From Marinospirillum perlucidum (GTDB taxonomy: Bacteria; Pseudomonadota; Gammaproteobacteria; Pseudomonadales; Halomonadaceae), in the NCBI RefSeq assembly GCF_003336805.1, contig NZ_QFWJ01000012.1, forward strand, positions 1 through 64,000: DNA of 64,000 bases, given 5' to 3'. Under the pieces are notes generated by a model, which ran no database searches, was not told where the DNA came from, and worked only from the letters and a program-made list of their open reading frames with translations. Every line of letters starts with the position of its first letter. The stretch's first letter is position 1. The position numbers were made by a program, and so were the translations under genes. Positions 17,310 to 27,524 of the stretch are shown here, piece after piece.

Positions 17310-18051
17310 GAGTATAAATATCGAAACGGTTGGCCTTGCCCGCCAGGGTCAGGGAGGGTTCGCTTCCGGCCAGACAGGGTGCCTTGCGCGGCCTTTTAAC
17401 CACCACACGATGGCTGGCCAACTTTAGGGCCACCTCCAGCAAGGCATCAGCATCCTCATCCTTGCCAACCAGTTCGCGGAAAAACTGCATTTCCTTTTTA
17501 ACCTGGGCCGATTTTTCCTGATGCGGGAACATGGGGTCCAGGTAGACCACCTCCGGTCTGAAATCAGCGGCCAGAGCAGGCATATCCCGAGTGGCCTCCC
17601 CCTGCGCCAATTTCAGCCTGGCTGTCACTTCAGCCAGCTCATCACTGGCGGCGGCTCTATCCAAAGCATCCTGGCCCAGAGCAAACACCCAGGGGTGGCG
17701 TTCTACAGCCAGAACCTCACAACCCAGCGAAGCCAATACAAAGCTATCGCCCAGTAGACCGGCAGTGGCATCCAGGATTCTGGGACTAATGCCCGGTTTA
17801 AGTCCACAGGCTTTGGCCAGGGCCTGACCCCGGCCACCACCATAGAGACGCCGGTGAGCGGTAGCGCCACCCAGAAAATCGATTCGTACAGGTTTAACCC
17901 GAGGTTCGTCCGCTTTGGCCAGGGCCAACCCCTGGGCATCATAGAGCAGGTAATAACCGTCTTGTGGTGGCAGATCACTGAGGGGGAGTTGCAGGCGTTC
18001 GGCCCAGCACTGAGCGGAGGCTTGATATTCAGGTGAGGATAAAAGTAGCAT
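17284..18051 (-). CDS. rsmJ: 16S rRNA (guanine1516-N2)-methyltransferase
   Basis: A 255-residue SAM-dependent methyltransferase of the RsmJ/YhiQ family. The SAM motif is LDATAGLLGDSFVLASLG (about 135-152), followed by an acidic VERHP motif II, the catalytic-type YLDPMFPH (about 192-199) and a C-terminal KRPRKAP. It modifies G1516 of 16S rRNA. Its ATG shares a nucleotide with the stop of the upstream small gene (TAATG), so translation is probably coupled. The 3' end overlaps plsB by 26 bp. Confidence 0.93.
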   Translation of the reverse strand: MLLLSSPEYQASAQCWAERLQLPLSDLPPQDGYYLLYDAQGLALAKADEPRVKPVRIDFLGGATAHRRLYGGGRGQALAKACGLKPGISPRILDATAGLLGDSFVLASLGCEVLAVERHPWVFALGQDALDRAAASDELAEVTARLKLAQGEATRDMPALAADFRPEVVYLDPMFPHQEKSAQVKKEMQFFRELVGKDEDADALLEVALKLASHRVVVKRPRKAPCLAGSEPSLTLAGKANRFDIYTLKSLSRSG

Positions 18052-18329
18052 TAAACGTAGAGATCAACGCGTTGCCAGTCACTCCACAGGTGTGCCTGGT
18101 GAGCCACAGACCAATAGCCCTGCAAAGCCTTGCGGGTATTCAATGACAAGCCTGCCTGGTCCCATTCACGCGCTTCTTCAGCCGAGATATAGTCAACATC
18201 CACCTGAGGGGCGAGACGGATCACTTCTTCGGCTTTCCGGGGTGTCTCCTCGGCGGGAGTTGCCGCCTTCTTGGGCTGCTTTAACGGCCGCGGCAGATGA
18301 GGAGCCTGTAAACTACCCTGGATACGCAT
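18051..18329 (-). CDS. Small hypothetical protein coupled to rsmJ
   Basis: A 92-residue soluble protein, basic and proline-rich at the N-terminus (PRPLKQPKK), then acidic, ending WQRVDLYV. No known domain is recognised. The ATG at 18329 has AAGGAG five nt upstream; an in-frame GTG at 18335 overlaps that ribosome binding site and is unlikely. Stop and rsmJ start overlap as TAATG, so the two are in one operon. Confidence 0.65.
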   Translation of the reverse strand: MRIQGSLQAPHLPRPLKQPKKAATPAEETPRKAEEVIRLAPQVDVDYISAEEAREWDQAGLSLNTRKALQGYWSVAHQAHLWSDWQRVDLYV

Positions 18330-18432
18330 GCTCACTCCTTCAAGGTGGCACTGGTTAATCGTTGGATGAGGTCAAACTATCGGCTTGATTTTAGGTAACT
18401 TTACCTGAATTTACACGCCGAGGCGAATCACC

Positions 18433-18894
18433 TCACAACCAGGGCGGCACCCGCTCACGATATGCCTGAAACTCTTCTGAAAACCTGGTCTGTAAAAGGC
18501 GCTCTTCCGGCTGGATCTGAAAGCGATGGATATAAACCAGAAATAGAGGCAGAACTAGCAGCAACCAGGGGGATGCCAGGTAGACTCCCCAGGCAGCCAG
18601 AATACAGGCAAAACCCAAATACATGGGATTGCGGGTAATCCGATAAACACCGGTCGTCACCAAACAAGAAGTCTTTTCGGGATTGCAGGGGTCAAAAGTG
18701 GTTTGTGCCCGGCGAAAGCAGAGGACTCCAGCCAGAGCAAAATAGCCACCCAAGGCCAATAGCAAGCCCGCCACCAGCCAGCGCACCAGGTTATACACTG
18801 CAAATTCAGGGGTGACCTGATCAAGCAGACCCAGTAACAAGATAAAAAAAGCGGTTACCAACAGTGGCGGAATTCTTTTTTCCAGAAAAGTCAC
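18433..18894 (-). CDS. Isoprenylcysteine-methyltransferase-like membrane protein
   Basis: The 153-residue integral membrane protein has about four hydrophobic segments and the signature TGVYRITRNPMYLGF (about 85-99) shared by the ICMT/PEMT-type membrane methyltransferase superfamily. Bacterial members are called methyltransferase-family or NnrU-like proteins; the substrate is unknown. The signature pocket suggests SAM binding at the membrane face. It lies 28 nt after tsaB on the same strand and may be co-transcribed with it. Confidence 0.78.
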   Translation of the reverse strand: MTFLEKRIPPLLVTAFFILLLGLLDQVTPEFAVYNLVRWLVAGLLLALGGYFALAGVLCFRRAQTTFDPCNPEKTSCLVTTGVYRITRNPMYLGFACILAAWGVYLASPWLLLVLPLFLVYIHRFQIQPEERLLQTRFSEEFQAYRERVPPWL

Positions 18895-18922
18895 GGTGAC
18901 AACTCCTTATTAGGCTGGCTGA

Positions 18923-19612
18923 CTAGTTTGCCTTCTTTTGATGGGTAACCTGATCACGCAGATACACTGGCTGGGCTTCGGCCGCATCCACGGCTTCACC
19001 TTTTTCCCAAGCCAGGTGTGCCAAGGCCGCCATGGCACCGGCGCGCGGATGGACATCGATAATTTCCTGCTGAATATGTCCCTGAACCCAAGGAGGCAGC
19101 CGGTCTCGAAAAGCAGCACCCGAGCCAATCAGCAACCAGTCCTGGTCATCAGTCAGGGGCGGCTCTACTTCTTCGGGGCGATTGAGGGCTTCTGCCATCA
19201 AGGCCTGAGGGGTCTCTTCCTGTCCCTGCCAGGCACACCAGTAGACCTCATCCATGCGCGCATCCAGCAGGGTCAAGATTTTACGGGCGTAGTAGTGTTT
19301 TTGCGCCGTCCAGGCCAGGGCTTGCAGCGTAGAAATGGGCAACAGGGGCAGATCCTGAGCCAGTGCCAGTCCCTGAGCAGTAGAGGCAGCAATACGTAAC
19401 CCGGTAAAAGAACCCGGCCCCCGACCAAAAGCCAGAGCATCCAGCTGGGAAAGGGAAACTCCGGCCTCGGCCAGCAGCTGCTTGATCTGCGGCAGTAATG
19501 CCTGGGCATGTTGACGTGGCAGGATACGAAAATCTTCCAAAATTTCACCCTCTTTCCAGAGGGCAACGGAACAGGCCTCGGAAGAGGTATCCAGAGCCAG
19601 AATTTTGCTCAT
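18923..19612 (-). CDS. tsaB: tRNA threonylcarbamoyladenosine biosynthesis protein TsaB
   Basis: A 229-residue ASKHA-fold protein, partner of TsaD/TsaE/TsaC in making t6A37 in ANN-decoding tRNAs. The N-terminus ILALDTSSEACSVAL and the segment FGRGPGSFTGLRI (about 62-74) are characteristic. The ATG at 19612 is the canonical start (MSKILALDTS); an in-frame TTG at 19636 would lie almost on the predicted transcription start. A promoter with extended -10 sits just downstream of the adk terminator. Confidence 0.93.
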   Translation of the reverse strand: MSKILALDTSSEACSVALWKEGEILEDFRILPRQHAQALLPQIKQLLAEAGVSLSQLDALAFGRGPGSFTGLRIAASTAQGLALAQDLPLLPISTLQALAWTAQKHYYARKILTLLDARMDEVYWCAWQGQEETPQALMAEALNRPEEVEPPLTDDQDWLLIGSGAAFRDRLPPWVQGHIQQEIIDVHPRAGAMAALAHLAWEKGEAVDAAEAQPVYLRDQVTHQKKAN

Positions 19613-19648
19613 AACGGGAGAATCACTTATCGACAATACAGGGCTGGG

Positions 19649-19657
19649 AGTATAGCA
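19649..19657 (-). promoter_or_regulatory. Candidate extended -10 promoter of tsaB
   Basis: On the minus strand TGCTATACT forms an extended -10 element (TGn + TATACT). Transcription would begin near 19642, about 30 nt before the ATG at 19612. No good -35 is present, as is common for extended -10 promoters. Confidence 0.42.
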
Positions 19658-19663
19658 GGATGT

Positions 19664-19692
19664 AAAAAAAGAGGCCTGAAGAATCAGGCCTC
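19664..19692 (-). terminator. Rho-independent terminator of adk
   Basis: A perfect 9-bp stem (GAGGCCTGA/TCAGGCCTC) with a 4-nt loop is followed on the minus strand by seven T residues, about 30 nt after the adk stop. Confidence 0.93.
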
Positions 19693-19720
19693 GGAGGAGA
19701 GATTCACCGGCTGAGGGCGT

Positions 19721-20512
<792 letters not shown>

Positions 20513-22549
20513 TCAATCAACCCGAAAGGCGCTAATGGCCTCCTTCAGCTTGCGTGTGGTGCCGGTGAGGGCCTGACTGGACTGAGAAGTGGCCTGAGCG
20601 CCCTGAGAAGAAGCTTCGCTTCCATCGCGAATTCGTTCCAGGTTGGCATCGATTTCACTGGCCACGGCCGATTGCTGCTCTGCTGCTGCCGCTATCTGCT
20701 GGCTCTTGGAATCGATGTCCTGCACCCCCTGAAGAATCGTGGCCAGGGCTGCATCCACCTGAGCCGACTGCTCGGCCGTCTGTTCAGCCCTTTCCCGGCT
20801 TTTTTCGATATGGCCAACGACACCATCCACGCCCTGGTGCAGGGCATCGATGATTTCCGCGATTTCATGGGTAGAGTTCTGGGTGCGACTGGCCAGTGAG
20901 CGGACTTCATCGGCCACCACGGCAAAGCCTCGGCCTGCATCACCCGCCCGGGCCGCTTCTATGGCCGCATTCAAGGCTAGCAGGTTGGTTTGCTCGGCAA
21001 TGCCGCGAATCACTTCCAGAGCGTCTCCGATGCGGTCACTGCGTTCAACCAGCTGGTGTCCGGCATGACCGGCATCCTGCAAGGCTTTAGCCAAGCGCTG
21101 CATACGTGCGCTCATTTCACCCACCAGTTGCTGACCCTGCTCAGCTTCTTCACGAGCTGTCACGGCGGCCCCGGCCGCTTCGGCCGCATGTTCGGCCACT
21201 TCACTGGCAGTAGCGGTCATTTCATTCATTGACGTGGCCACCTGTTGGGTTTCCCCCTGCTGCTGTTCGCTGGTTTGAGTGGCCGTCTGAGCATTTTGCT
21301 CCACCTGACCAGCCTGCTGGCTGACCTGCTCCACGGTTTCACCCACCATGCTGACCAGCTCGCGCATACGCCGTGACATGCTGGCAAAGGCTTCGGTTAG
21401 CGTTCCCATTTCATCCTTGGTGGTCGCCCTGGGCGTTACCCGCAAATCCCCTTCTGCCAGCGTTTTGACGCTTGCCAGAAGGCTACGCATATTGCTGTGC
21501 ATGGAGACATAAAAGCAGGTATAAAGATAAGCAACAACCAGCAGTTGTAATGCCAGTAACCCGGTCATGATCACCAGATTACGGGTTTGACGTGCTTCGG
21601 CAGCAGCCAGCAGTTGATCGGATTCATCCAGCAGCTGAGCCCCGACATCAAGCAGGAGGTCTCGAGGCTGTTTGGCTTGCTGATAGAAGTCCTGCCAGGC
21701 AGCATCCAGGCCTATCGCAAAAACCACCTGGTCTTCCAATAGCGTCTGGAATTCAGCCAGGACTTCTCCGACCTGTTCGCCCAGATGCTGTAAATCCCCG
21801 GCCAGCTGCGGCGAACGAAATGCCAGGCTTTCCAGTACGGCCTGCCAGTTGTCTGTCTGGCGTCCGAGAAGGTCGAGCACATCCTCTAGTTCTTTACTAC
21901 TGCGTGAATCCATATACCCCTGAACCAGAATGCGACTACCGTAGCTACGGCCCTGGCTGATGCTTTGCAATAAAGGGGGCAATTCGGAATTCAAGAGGAT
22001 CTGTAACAACTGGATTTCCGCGCGGGAATCACGCATCAGATCACTGCTTTGCCGGAGTTCCTGGAGTACACCCAGGCTTTCGGAAACCAGCGGCTGATAA
22101 TGCGACAGGGCCAGACTCATATTGCCCAGATAATCGGTCTGGGCAAAATAGCCTTCGGCGGTCTCTTTGAGAGCGGCCAGCTTGGCTTCCAGGTGGCTGT
22201 CTTCCAGACGCTCCTGACTCAGCGCATAAACAGCCTGATAGTCTTCCAGCCAGGCCTCTCTGGCAGCTGTTGCCATCTCCTGAGCCGCCGGCAGGTTGCG
22301 AGTTTCCTGCAGGGCAGTCAGATCACGATAGTCTTCGGCGGCAGCCACCAGATCCAGGGTTTTATCCTGGATCAAAAGGCCTGCCCGCTCTTTTTGCAGC
22401 TGGGCCAAATCCTGCCATAACTGCTGAATCTGGATGCCACTCAAGATTAGCATGGGCAGCAGAAAGAGAATGGCAACCAGGGAGAATTTGGAGAAATAAG
22501 CCAGGCGGTTCATTAGCGCCATGCCCGGCCGGAGAAATAGTTTCAGCAT
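20513..22549 (-). CDS. Methyl-accepting chemotaxis protein
   Basis: A 678-residue transmembrane chemoreceptor. TM1 is at about 25-45 and TM2 at about 323-347, enclosing a roughly 275-residue, mostly helical periplasmic sensor (leucine/glutamine-rich, compatible with a helical-bimodular fold). HAMP follows at about 348-400. The signalling tip contains [25 protein letters not shown], the near-invariant MCP hairpin. No C-terminal CheR pentapeptide is present (ends AFRVD). The ligand is unknown. It is separate from the che cluster at the right end of the window and stands alone between adk and aceF. Confidence 0.95.
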   Translation of the reverse strand: MLKLFLRPGMALMNRLAYFSKFSLVAILFLLPMLILSGIQIQQLWQDLAQLQKERAGLLIQDKTLDLVAAAEDYRDLTALQETRNLPAAQEMATAAREAWLEDYQAVYALSQERLEDSHLEAKLAALKETAEGYFAQTDYLGNMSLALSHYQPLVSESLGVLQELRQSSDLMRDSRAEIQLLQILLNSELPPLLQSISQGRSYGSRILVQGYMDSRSSKELEDVLDLLGRQTDNWQAVLESLAFRSPQLAGDLQHLGEQVGEVLAEFQTLLEDQVVFAIGLDAAWQDFYQQAKQPRDLLLDVGAQLLDESDQLLAAAEARQTRNLVIMTGLLALQLLVVAYLYTCFYVSMHSNMRSLLASVKTLAEGDLRVTPRATTKDEMGTLTEAFASMSRRMRELVSMVGETVEQVSQQAGQVEQNAQTATQTSEQQQGETQQVATSMNEMTATASEVAEHAAEAAGAAVTAREEAEQGQQLVGEMSARMQRLAKALQDAGHAGHQLVERSDRIGDALEVIRGIAEQTNLLALNAAIEAARAGDAGRGFAVVADEVRSLASRTQNSTHEIAEIIDALHQGVDGVVGHIEKSRERAEQTAEQSAQVDAALATILQGVQDIDSKSQQIAAAAEQQSAVASEIDANLERIRDGSEASSQGAQATSQSSQALTGTTRKLKEAISAFRVD

Positions 22550-22721
22550 TGCTTAACCCTCAAGGTAGGCCCTTTGTTGTTATTGGTGACAGCACTTGAC
22601 TCGGGATACTGGCTTTACTTTATCGAAAGCCGAAGCAAAATCAAACTATCGTTTAATAGTTTTTTGATCGTTTACTAAAAAAAGTGTAAACGAAACAGCT
22701 TTACTGCACCCTGATTAACAT

Positions 22722-22758
22722 AAAAAAACGGCCTCCTGTCCGAAAACAGGAGGCCGTT
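22722..22758 (-). terminator. Strong terminator of aceEF
   Basis: A perfect 13-bp stem (arms 22727-22739 and 22746-22758) with a 6-nt loop is followed by about seven T residues on the minus strand, 24 nt after the aceF stop. Confidence 0.95.
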
Positions 22759-22781
22759 ATCAGGCTAGTCAGCGCCAGGGG

Positions 22782-24425
22782 TTACATCAGCATCTTGCGG
22801 ATATCACCCAGCTGTTGCGACAGGAAGCTGGCAAAGCGCGCTGCATCAGCACCATTAATCGCACGGTGATCATAGGATAGAGACAGCGGCAGCATCAGGC
22901 GTGGCTGGAAGCTACTGCCATCCCAGACCGGCTGCATGCTGGCCTTGGAGACACCCAGAATAGCCACTTCCGGCGCATTGACGATAGGCGTAAAGGCTGT
23001 ACCACCAATGGAGCCCAAGGAAGAAACAGTAAAGCAGCTGCCTTTCATGTCTTCGCTCTTCAGCTGTTTCTTCTGGGCACGTGCACCCAGATCAGCAGTT
23101 TCACGCGCCAGCTCATAGATGCTCTTCTTGTCAGCATCCTTGACCACGGCAACCAGCAGACCATCCGGCGTATCCACCGCAAAACCGATGTTGACGTACT
23201 GCTTCCAGATCAGGGTATCGCCTTCAGCACCCAGGGAGACATTGAACTGGGGATAAGCACGCAGCGCCAGAGCACAGGCCTTGATGATAAAAGGCAGAGG
23301 CGTCAGCTTGGCACCCTGTTTTTCCGCTTCCGCTTTCATCGACTTGCGGAAACTCTCCAGCTCGGTGATATCAGCCTGTTCAAACTGGGTGACGTGAGGC
23401 ACATTCAGCCAGGAGCGATGCAGGTTAACGGCACCGGCCTTGAGCAGACGACCCATGGGCTTCTCTTCCACTTCACCAAACTGGCTGAAGTCCTGAGCGG
23501 GAATCGGTGGGATTCCGGCACCGGAAGCAGCCGCACCGCCGCCAGGTTTGCTGGCCTGCTGCATGACTTCCTTCACATAATTCTGAAGATCTTCCTTAAG
23601 GATGCGACCCTTGGGACCACTACCCTTGACCAGACTCAGATCAACGCCCAGCTCGCGCCCCAACAGACGCACTGCAGGACCAGCGTGAACATTTTTATTC
23701 GGCTTTTCAGCCACCGTCGAAGCTTGAGGTGCAGCAGGTGCGGGTTTGGCCGCTGCAGGTTCTTCTTTCTTCTGCGGTGCTGACTGAGATGTTTTCTCAG
23801 GCCGGGCTGCTGCAGCCGGTTCGGCTTCCTGGCCAGCACCTTCAGCCTGCATATAACCGATCAGGTCGCCTTCGGAAACCTTGTCACCTTCCTTGACCAG
23901 CAGCTCCAGCAGCTTGCCGGTGAAGGGGCTGGGCACATCCATGGTCGCCTTGTCGGTTTCCAGAGTGATCAGCGGATCTTCTTCTTGCAGGCTATCTCCG
24001 GCAGCTACGGCCACTTCGATGATTTCCACTTCATCGTGACCGCCCAGGTCAGGCACACGAATTTCTTCTTTGCTGCTGGAAGCCTGCTGCGGAGCCGGAG
24101 CGGCCTCCTCTTTTTCAGACGCTGCCGGGGCAGCTTCTTCCTTGGCTTCAGGTTCGGCTGGCTGGTCTTCGGAAGCCGAGGCTTCGCCTTCCACTTCCAG
24201 CTCGAGAATATCCGAACCTTCGTTCACCTGATCGCCTTCTTTGATCAGCAGTTTTTTAACCACGCCCGCCTTGGGGCTGGGCACATCCATGCTGGCCTTG
24301 TCGGATTCCAGCACGATGAGAGTGTCTTCTGCCTCGATACGGTCGCCAACCTGAACACTAACTTCAATGACTTCAACGTCATCGTTACCACCGATATCGG
24401 GTACTTTAATGATTTCGTTACTCAA
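22782..24425 (-). CDS. aceF: Pyruvate dehydrogenase E2, dihydrolipoamide acetyltransferase
   Basis: A 547-residue core subunit of the pyruvate dehydrogenase complex. It has two lipoyl domains (lysines in ESDKASM and ETDKATM, near residues 41 and 160), each followed by an Ala/Glu/Pro-rich hinge, then a peripheral-subunit-binding domain (about 247-285) and the catalytic domain ending in SYDHRAINGADAARF with the active-site His and Asp. E. coli has three lipoyl domains; two are common in other gammaproteobacteria. It lies 66 nt downstream of aceE. No lpd gene follows; a strong terminator closes the operon. Confidence 0.97.
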   Translation of the reverse strand: MSNEIIKVPDIGGNDDVEVIEVSVQVGDRIEAEDTLIVLESDKASMDVPSPKAGVVKKLLIKEGDQVNEGSDILELEVEGEASASEDQPAEPEAKEEAAPAASEKEEAAPAPQQASSSKEEIRVPDLGGHDEVEIIEVAVAAGDSLQEEDPLITLETDKATMDVPSPFTGKLLELLVKEGDKVSEGDLIGYMQAEGAGQEAEPAAAARPEKTSQSAPQKKEEPAAAKPAPAAPQASTVAEKPNKNVHAGPAVRLLGRELGVDLSLVKGSGPKGRILKEDLQNYVKEVMQQASKPGGGAAASGAGIPPIPAQDFSQFGEVEEKPMGRLLKAGAVNLHRSWLNVPHVTQFEQADITELESFRKSMKAEAEKQGAKLTPLPFIIKACALALRAYPQFNVSLGAEGDTLIWKQYVNIGFAVDTPDGLLVAVVKDADKKSIYELARETADLGARAQKKQLKSEDMKGSCFTVSSLGSIGGTAFTPIVNAPEVAILGVSKASMQPVWDGSSFQPRLMLPLSLSYDHRAINGADAARFASFLSQQLGDIRKMLM

Positions 24426-24491
24426 GGCTTTGCTCCTTAAAAATTCGGTCGCGACTGGCCTTGCGGCCAGTCATTTCTTACCCGGCTGGCC

Positions 24492-27164
24492 CTAGCAGAA
24501 CAGAGGGTCGCATTTCTCAGGATCGATACCGTATTTCTTGATGGCTTCGGATACCTTTTTCGCTTCGATTTCACCGCGATCAGCCAAGGCCTTCAGTGCA
24601 GCCACAACGACAAAGTGACGATCCACTTCAAAGAAGTAACGCAGCTTCTCGCGGGTATCGGAACGACCGTAACCATCGGTACCCAGAACCTTGTAGTCCG
24701 TGGGAACCCAGGCGCGAACCTGATCAGCAAAGAGTTTCATATAGTCGGTTGCAGCAATGGCAGGACCCTGGCGGCCTTCCAGCTGCTGGGTAATAAAGGG
24801 CTTCTTCTGCTCCGCTTCGGGATTGAGGAAGTTATAACGCTCAACAGCCAGAGCTTCGCGACGCAGTTCGTTAAAGCTGGTTGCACTCCAGATATCGGCT
24901 TCAACGCCAAAGTCGTTTTTAAGCAGCTCGGCTGCCGCCTCGACTTCACGCAGGATGGTGCCTGAACCCAGCAGCTGTACTTTCTGCTTGGCCTTGCCAC
25001 CTTCCTTAAGCAGGTACATCCCCTTGATGATTTCATCAACAACACCCTTGCGGTCAGGCAGTTCAGGGTGCTCGTAGTTTTCATTCATGATGGTCAGGTA
25101 GTAGAAGCAGTTTTCCTTGTCTTCATACATCCGCTTGAGACCATCCTGAATGATGACCGCCAGCTCATAGCTGTAGGTGGGGTCATAGCTGCGGCAGTTT
25201 GGGATGGTGCCGGACATCAGGTGGCTATGCCCATCCTGGTGCTGCAGACCTTCACCGTTCAGGGTAGTACGACCTGCGGTACCGCCGATCAGGAAACCAC
25301 GTGCCTGCATGTCACCAGCGGCCCAGGCCAGATCGCCAATACGCTGGAAACCGAACATGGAGTAGTAAACATAAAAGGGCACCAGCGGGTAGTTGTTGTT
25401 GCTGTAACTGGTTGCAGCAGCAATCCACGCTGACATGGCACCGGCTTCGGTGATGCCTTCTTCCAGGATCTGACCCTTCTTGTCTTCTTTGTAGTACATG
25501 ATCTGGCCAGCATCTTCAGGCTTGTACTTCTGGCCTTCGGAGGTGTAGATACCCAGCTGGCGGAACATGCCTTCCATACCAAAGGTACGGGCTTCATCAG
25601 GAACGATGGGCACGATGCGCTCACCCACCTGCTTGTCTTTGGACAGGCCGGTCAGGATGCGGACAAATGCCATGGTGGAAGAAATTTCCCGCCCCTTGGA
25701 GCCCTGCAGCATGGCGTCAAAGGCTTTATCGTCCAGTGCCGGTGTTTTCAGGGATTCAAAATCACTGCGGCGGGCTGGCAGATAACCATTCAGCTCTTCG
25801 CGGGTACGGTGCATGTACTTCATTTCCGGGCTGTCATCAGCCGGCTTGTAGAAGGGCACATCTTCCAGTTGATCGTCATTCAGAGGAATACCGAAACGGT
25901 CCCGGAATTTCTTCAGGGTTTCCATCTGCAGGGATTTGACCGAGTGGGTGTCATTCTTGGCTTCACCGTCATCACCGGTACCATAGCCCTTGACGGTATG
26001 CGCCAGAACCACGGTGGGACGACCGTTGGAATTGTTGACAGCCTCGTGATAAGCCGCATAAACCTTGTAGGGGTCGTGGCCGCCACGATTCAGGGAATAG
26101 ATATCTTCATCGGAGAGATCCTTGACCATCTCCTTCAGTTCGGGATCGGCACCGAAGAAGTTTTCACGGGTATAAGCACCACCGCTGGCCTTGTAGTTCT
26201 GGTATTCACCATCAACCACTTCATCCATGCGTTTTTGCATCAGACCCTTGGTGTCTTTTTCAAACAGGGGGTCCCAATGACGTCCCCAGACCACCTTGAC
26301 GACGTTCCAACCTGCACCGCGGAAAACGCCTTCCAGCTCATCCATGATACGGCCGTTACCACGCACCGGACCATCCAGACGCTGGAGGTTACAGTTGATG
26401 ACGAAAATCAGGTTGTCCAGTTTTTCACGCCCGGCCAGAGAAATGGCACCCAGGGATTCCGGCTCATCACACTCGCCGTCACCCATAAAGCACCAGACCT
26501 TGCGATCTTTCATCGGTTTTTGTTCACGCGAATCCAGATACTTCATCACGTGAGCCTGATAGATGGCCTGAATAGGGCCCAGACCCATGGAAACCGTGGG
26601 GAACTGCCAGAAGTCAGGCATCAACCAGGGGTGAGGATAGGAAGACAGGCCTTCACCATCGACTTCGGCACGGAAGTTATTCAGTTGGTCTTCGCTCAAA
26701 CGCCCTTCCAGGAAGGCACGCGAGTAGACACCGGGTGCACCGTGACCCTGGAAATAAATCAGATCGCCTTCAAAATCATCCTTGGGCGCGCGGAAGAAAT
26801 AGTTAAAGCCCACGTCGTAGAGGGTGGCGCTGGACATGAAACTGGAAATATGACCACCGATGCCTGGCTTGGCCTTATTGGCACGCATGACCATGGCCAT
26901 GGCATTCCAACGTACCAGAGAACGAATACGGCGTTCCATAAACAGATCGCCGGGCATCCGCGCTTCCCGATGCACAGGAATAGTATTGCGGTGCGGGGTG
27001 GTAATGGAGAAAGGCAGCTGGGAACCATCGCGACGCATGCGATCAGCCAGCTGGGTCAGCAAAAACTTGGCTCTTTCTTCGCCTTCGTGAGTGAGCACCG
27101 AGTCCAGGGACTCCAGCCATTCCTGGGTTTCTACCGGATCCAGGTCTTTTACCTCCTGATTCAT
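24492..27164 (-). CDS. aceE: Pyruvate dehydrogenase E1, homodimeric type
   Basis: An 890-residue thiamine-diphosphate enzyme that decarboxylates pyruvate and acetylates the E2 lipoyl groups. The ThDP motif is seen as GDGECDEPESLGA...NLIFVINCNLQRLDG (about 230-262). Other conserved features are the GHGAPG segment and GGTAGRTTLNGEGLQHQDGHS. Length matches the gamma E1p type (887 in E. coli). A ribosome binding site (GGAG) lies 8 nt before the ATG. No pdhR regulator gene is adjacent; two palindromes lie about 210-260 nt upstream. Confidence 0.98.
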   Translation of the reverse strand: MNQEVKDLDPVETQEWLESLDSVLTHEGEERAKFLLTQLADRMRRDGSQLPFSITTPHRNTIPVHREARMPGDLFMERRIRSLVRWNAMAMVMRANKAKPGIGGHISSFMSSATLYDVGFNYFFRAPKDDFEGDLIYFQGHGAPGVYSRAFLEGRLSEDQLNNFRAEVDGEGLSSYPHPWLMPDFWQFPTVSMGLGPIQAIYQAHVMKYLDSREQKPMKDRKVWCFMGDGECDEPESLGAISLAGREKLDNLIFVINCNLQRLDGPVRGNGRIMDELEGVFRGAGWNVVKVVWGRHWDPLFEKDTKGLMQKRMDEVVDGEYQNYKASGGAYTRENFFGADPELKEMVKDLSDEDIYSLNRGGHDPYKVYAAYHEAVNNSNGRPTVVLAHTVKGYGTGDDGEAKNDTHSVKSLQMETLKKFRDRFGIPLNDDQLEDVPFYKPADDSPEMKYMHRTREELNGYLPARRSDFESLKTPALDDKAFDAMLQGSKGREISSTMAFVRILTGLSKDKQVGERIVPIVPDEARTFGMEGMFRQLGIYTSEGQKYKPEDAGQIMYYKEDKKGQILEEGITEAGAMSAWIAAATSYSNNNYPLVPFYVYYSMFGFQRIGDLAWAAGDMQARGFLIGGTAGRTTLNGEGLQHQDGHSHLMSGTIPNCRSYDPTYSYELAVIIQDGLKRMYEDKENCFYYLTIMNENYEHPELPDRKGVVDEIIKGMYLLKEGGKAKQKVQLLGSGTILREVEAAAELLKNDFGVEADIWSATSFNELRREALAVERYNFLNPEAEQKKPFITQQLEGRQGPAIAATDYMKLFADQVRAWVPTDYKVLGTDGYGRSDTREKLRYFFEVDRHFVVVAALKALADRGEIEAKKVSEAIKKYGIDPEKCDPLFC

Positions 27165-27371
27165 AGAACATCTCCGCTTAAGATTGAGAAAATATCAATG
27201 TAGCCTGACTACAGCCTCGGCCAGTCAGACCAGAAAAAATTCGGTAATCCTAGGGGGTGGGACCCACCGGCCTGTCATTTACCCCTAAGGAAAGCAGATA
27301 ACAACCCAAGATTCATGCTGCAGCGCACCAACAAATTCAGTATTTGCAGGCGGTGCAGCCGGGGTATCTGA

Positions 27372-27392
27372 TTTTGTAATTTTACTACAAAA
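27372..27392. promoter_or_regulatory. Inverted repeat upstream of aceE (TTTTGTA-N7-TACAAAA)
   Basis: Two perfect 7-bp arms, TTTTGTA and TACAAAA, are spaced by 7 bp. GT...AC cores with flanking A/T are typical of GntR-family operators. It lies about 210 bp upstream of aceE. The regulator is unknown. Confidence 0.4.
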
Positions 27393-27410
27393 AAATTCAA
27401 ATTAAAGCCC

Positions 27411-27424
27411 TTTTGTCGACAAAA
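27411..27424. promoter_or_regulatory. Perfect palindrome upstream of aceE (TTTTGTCGACAAAA)
   Basis: A 14-bp perfect palindrome flanked by CCC on the left and, after one base, GGGG on the right. TTGTCGACAA-type cores are seen for FadR-subfamily GntR regulators (the family of PdhR, LldR). It lies 18 bp from the TTTTGTA repeat. Confidence 0.45.
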
Positions 27425-27524
27425 TGGGGAAGTGCATGTAAAACAGTTACTTAAAAGCAGGCTTTTGAGACCTGTCAGTCACAACCTCAGCAGCCTTGAC
27501 CGCCAGTCTTCAAGTCGCCGCCAC

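Larger units (their letters stand above)
27165..27524. other. Long aceE leader / intergenic region
   Basis: About 360 bp between ampE and aceE, both read leftwards. It contains the two palindromes annotated separately, an odd-centred 13-bp palindrome GGTGGGACCCACC (27256-27268) and the aceE ribosome binding site. No clear -35/-10 pair and no terminator for ampE with a T-tract was found. No small coding region is convincing. Confidence 0.6.

Noticed and set aside
22550-22720. Possible sigma-28 (FliA) promoter before the chemoreceptor gene
   Set aside because: TTTCGATAA resembles the -10, but the nearest -35-like GATAGTTT is spaced about 4 bp too far.
25809-27203. Open frame of 464 codons opposite aceE
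   Set aside because: It is a reading-frame shadow of a highly codon-biased gene; no conserved motifs and no ribosome binding site.
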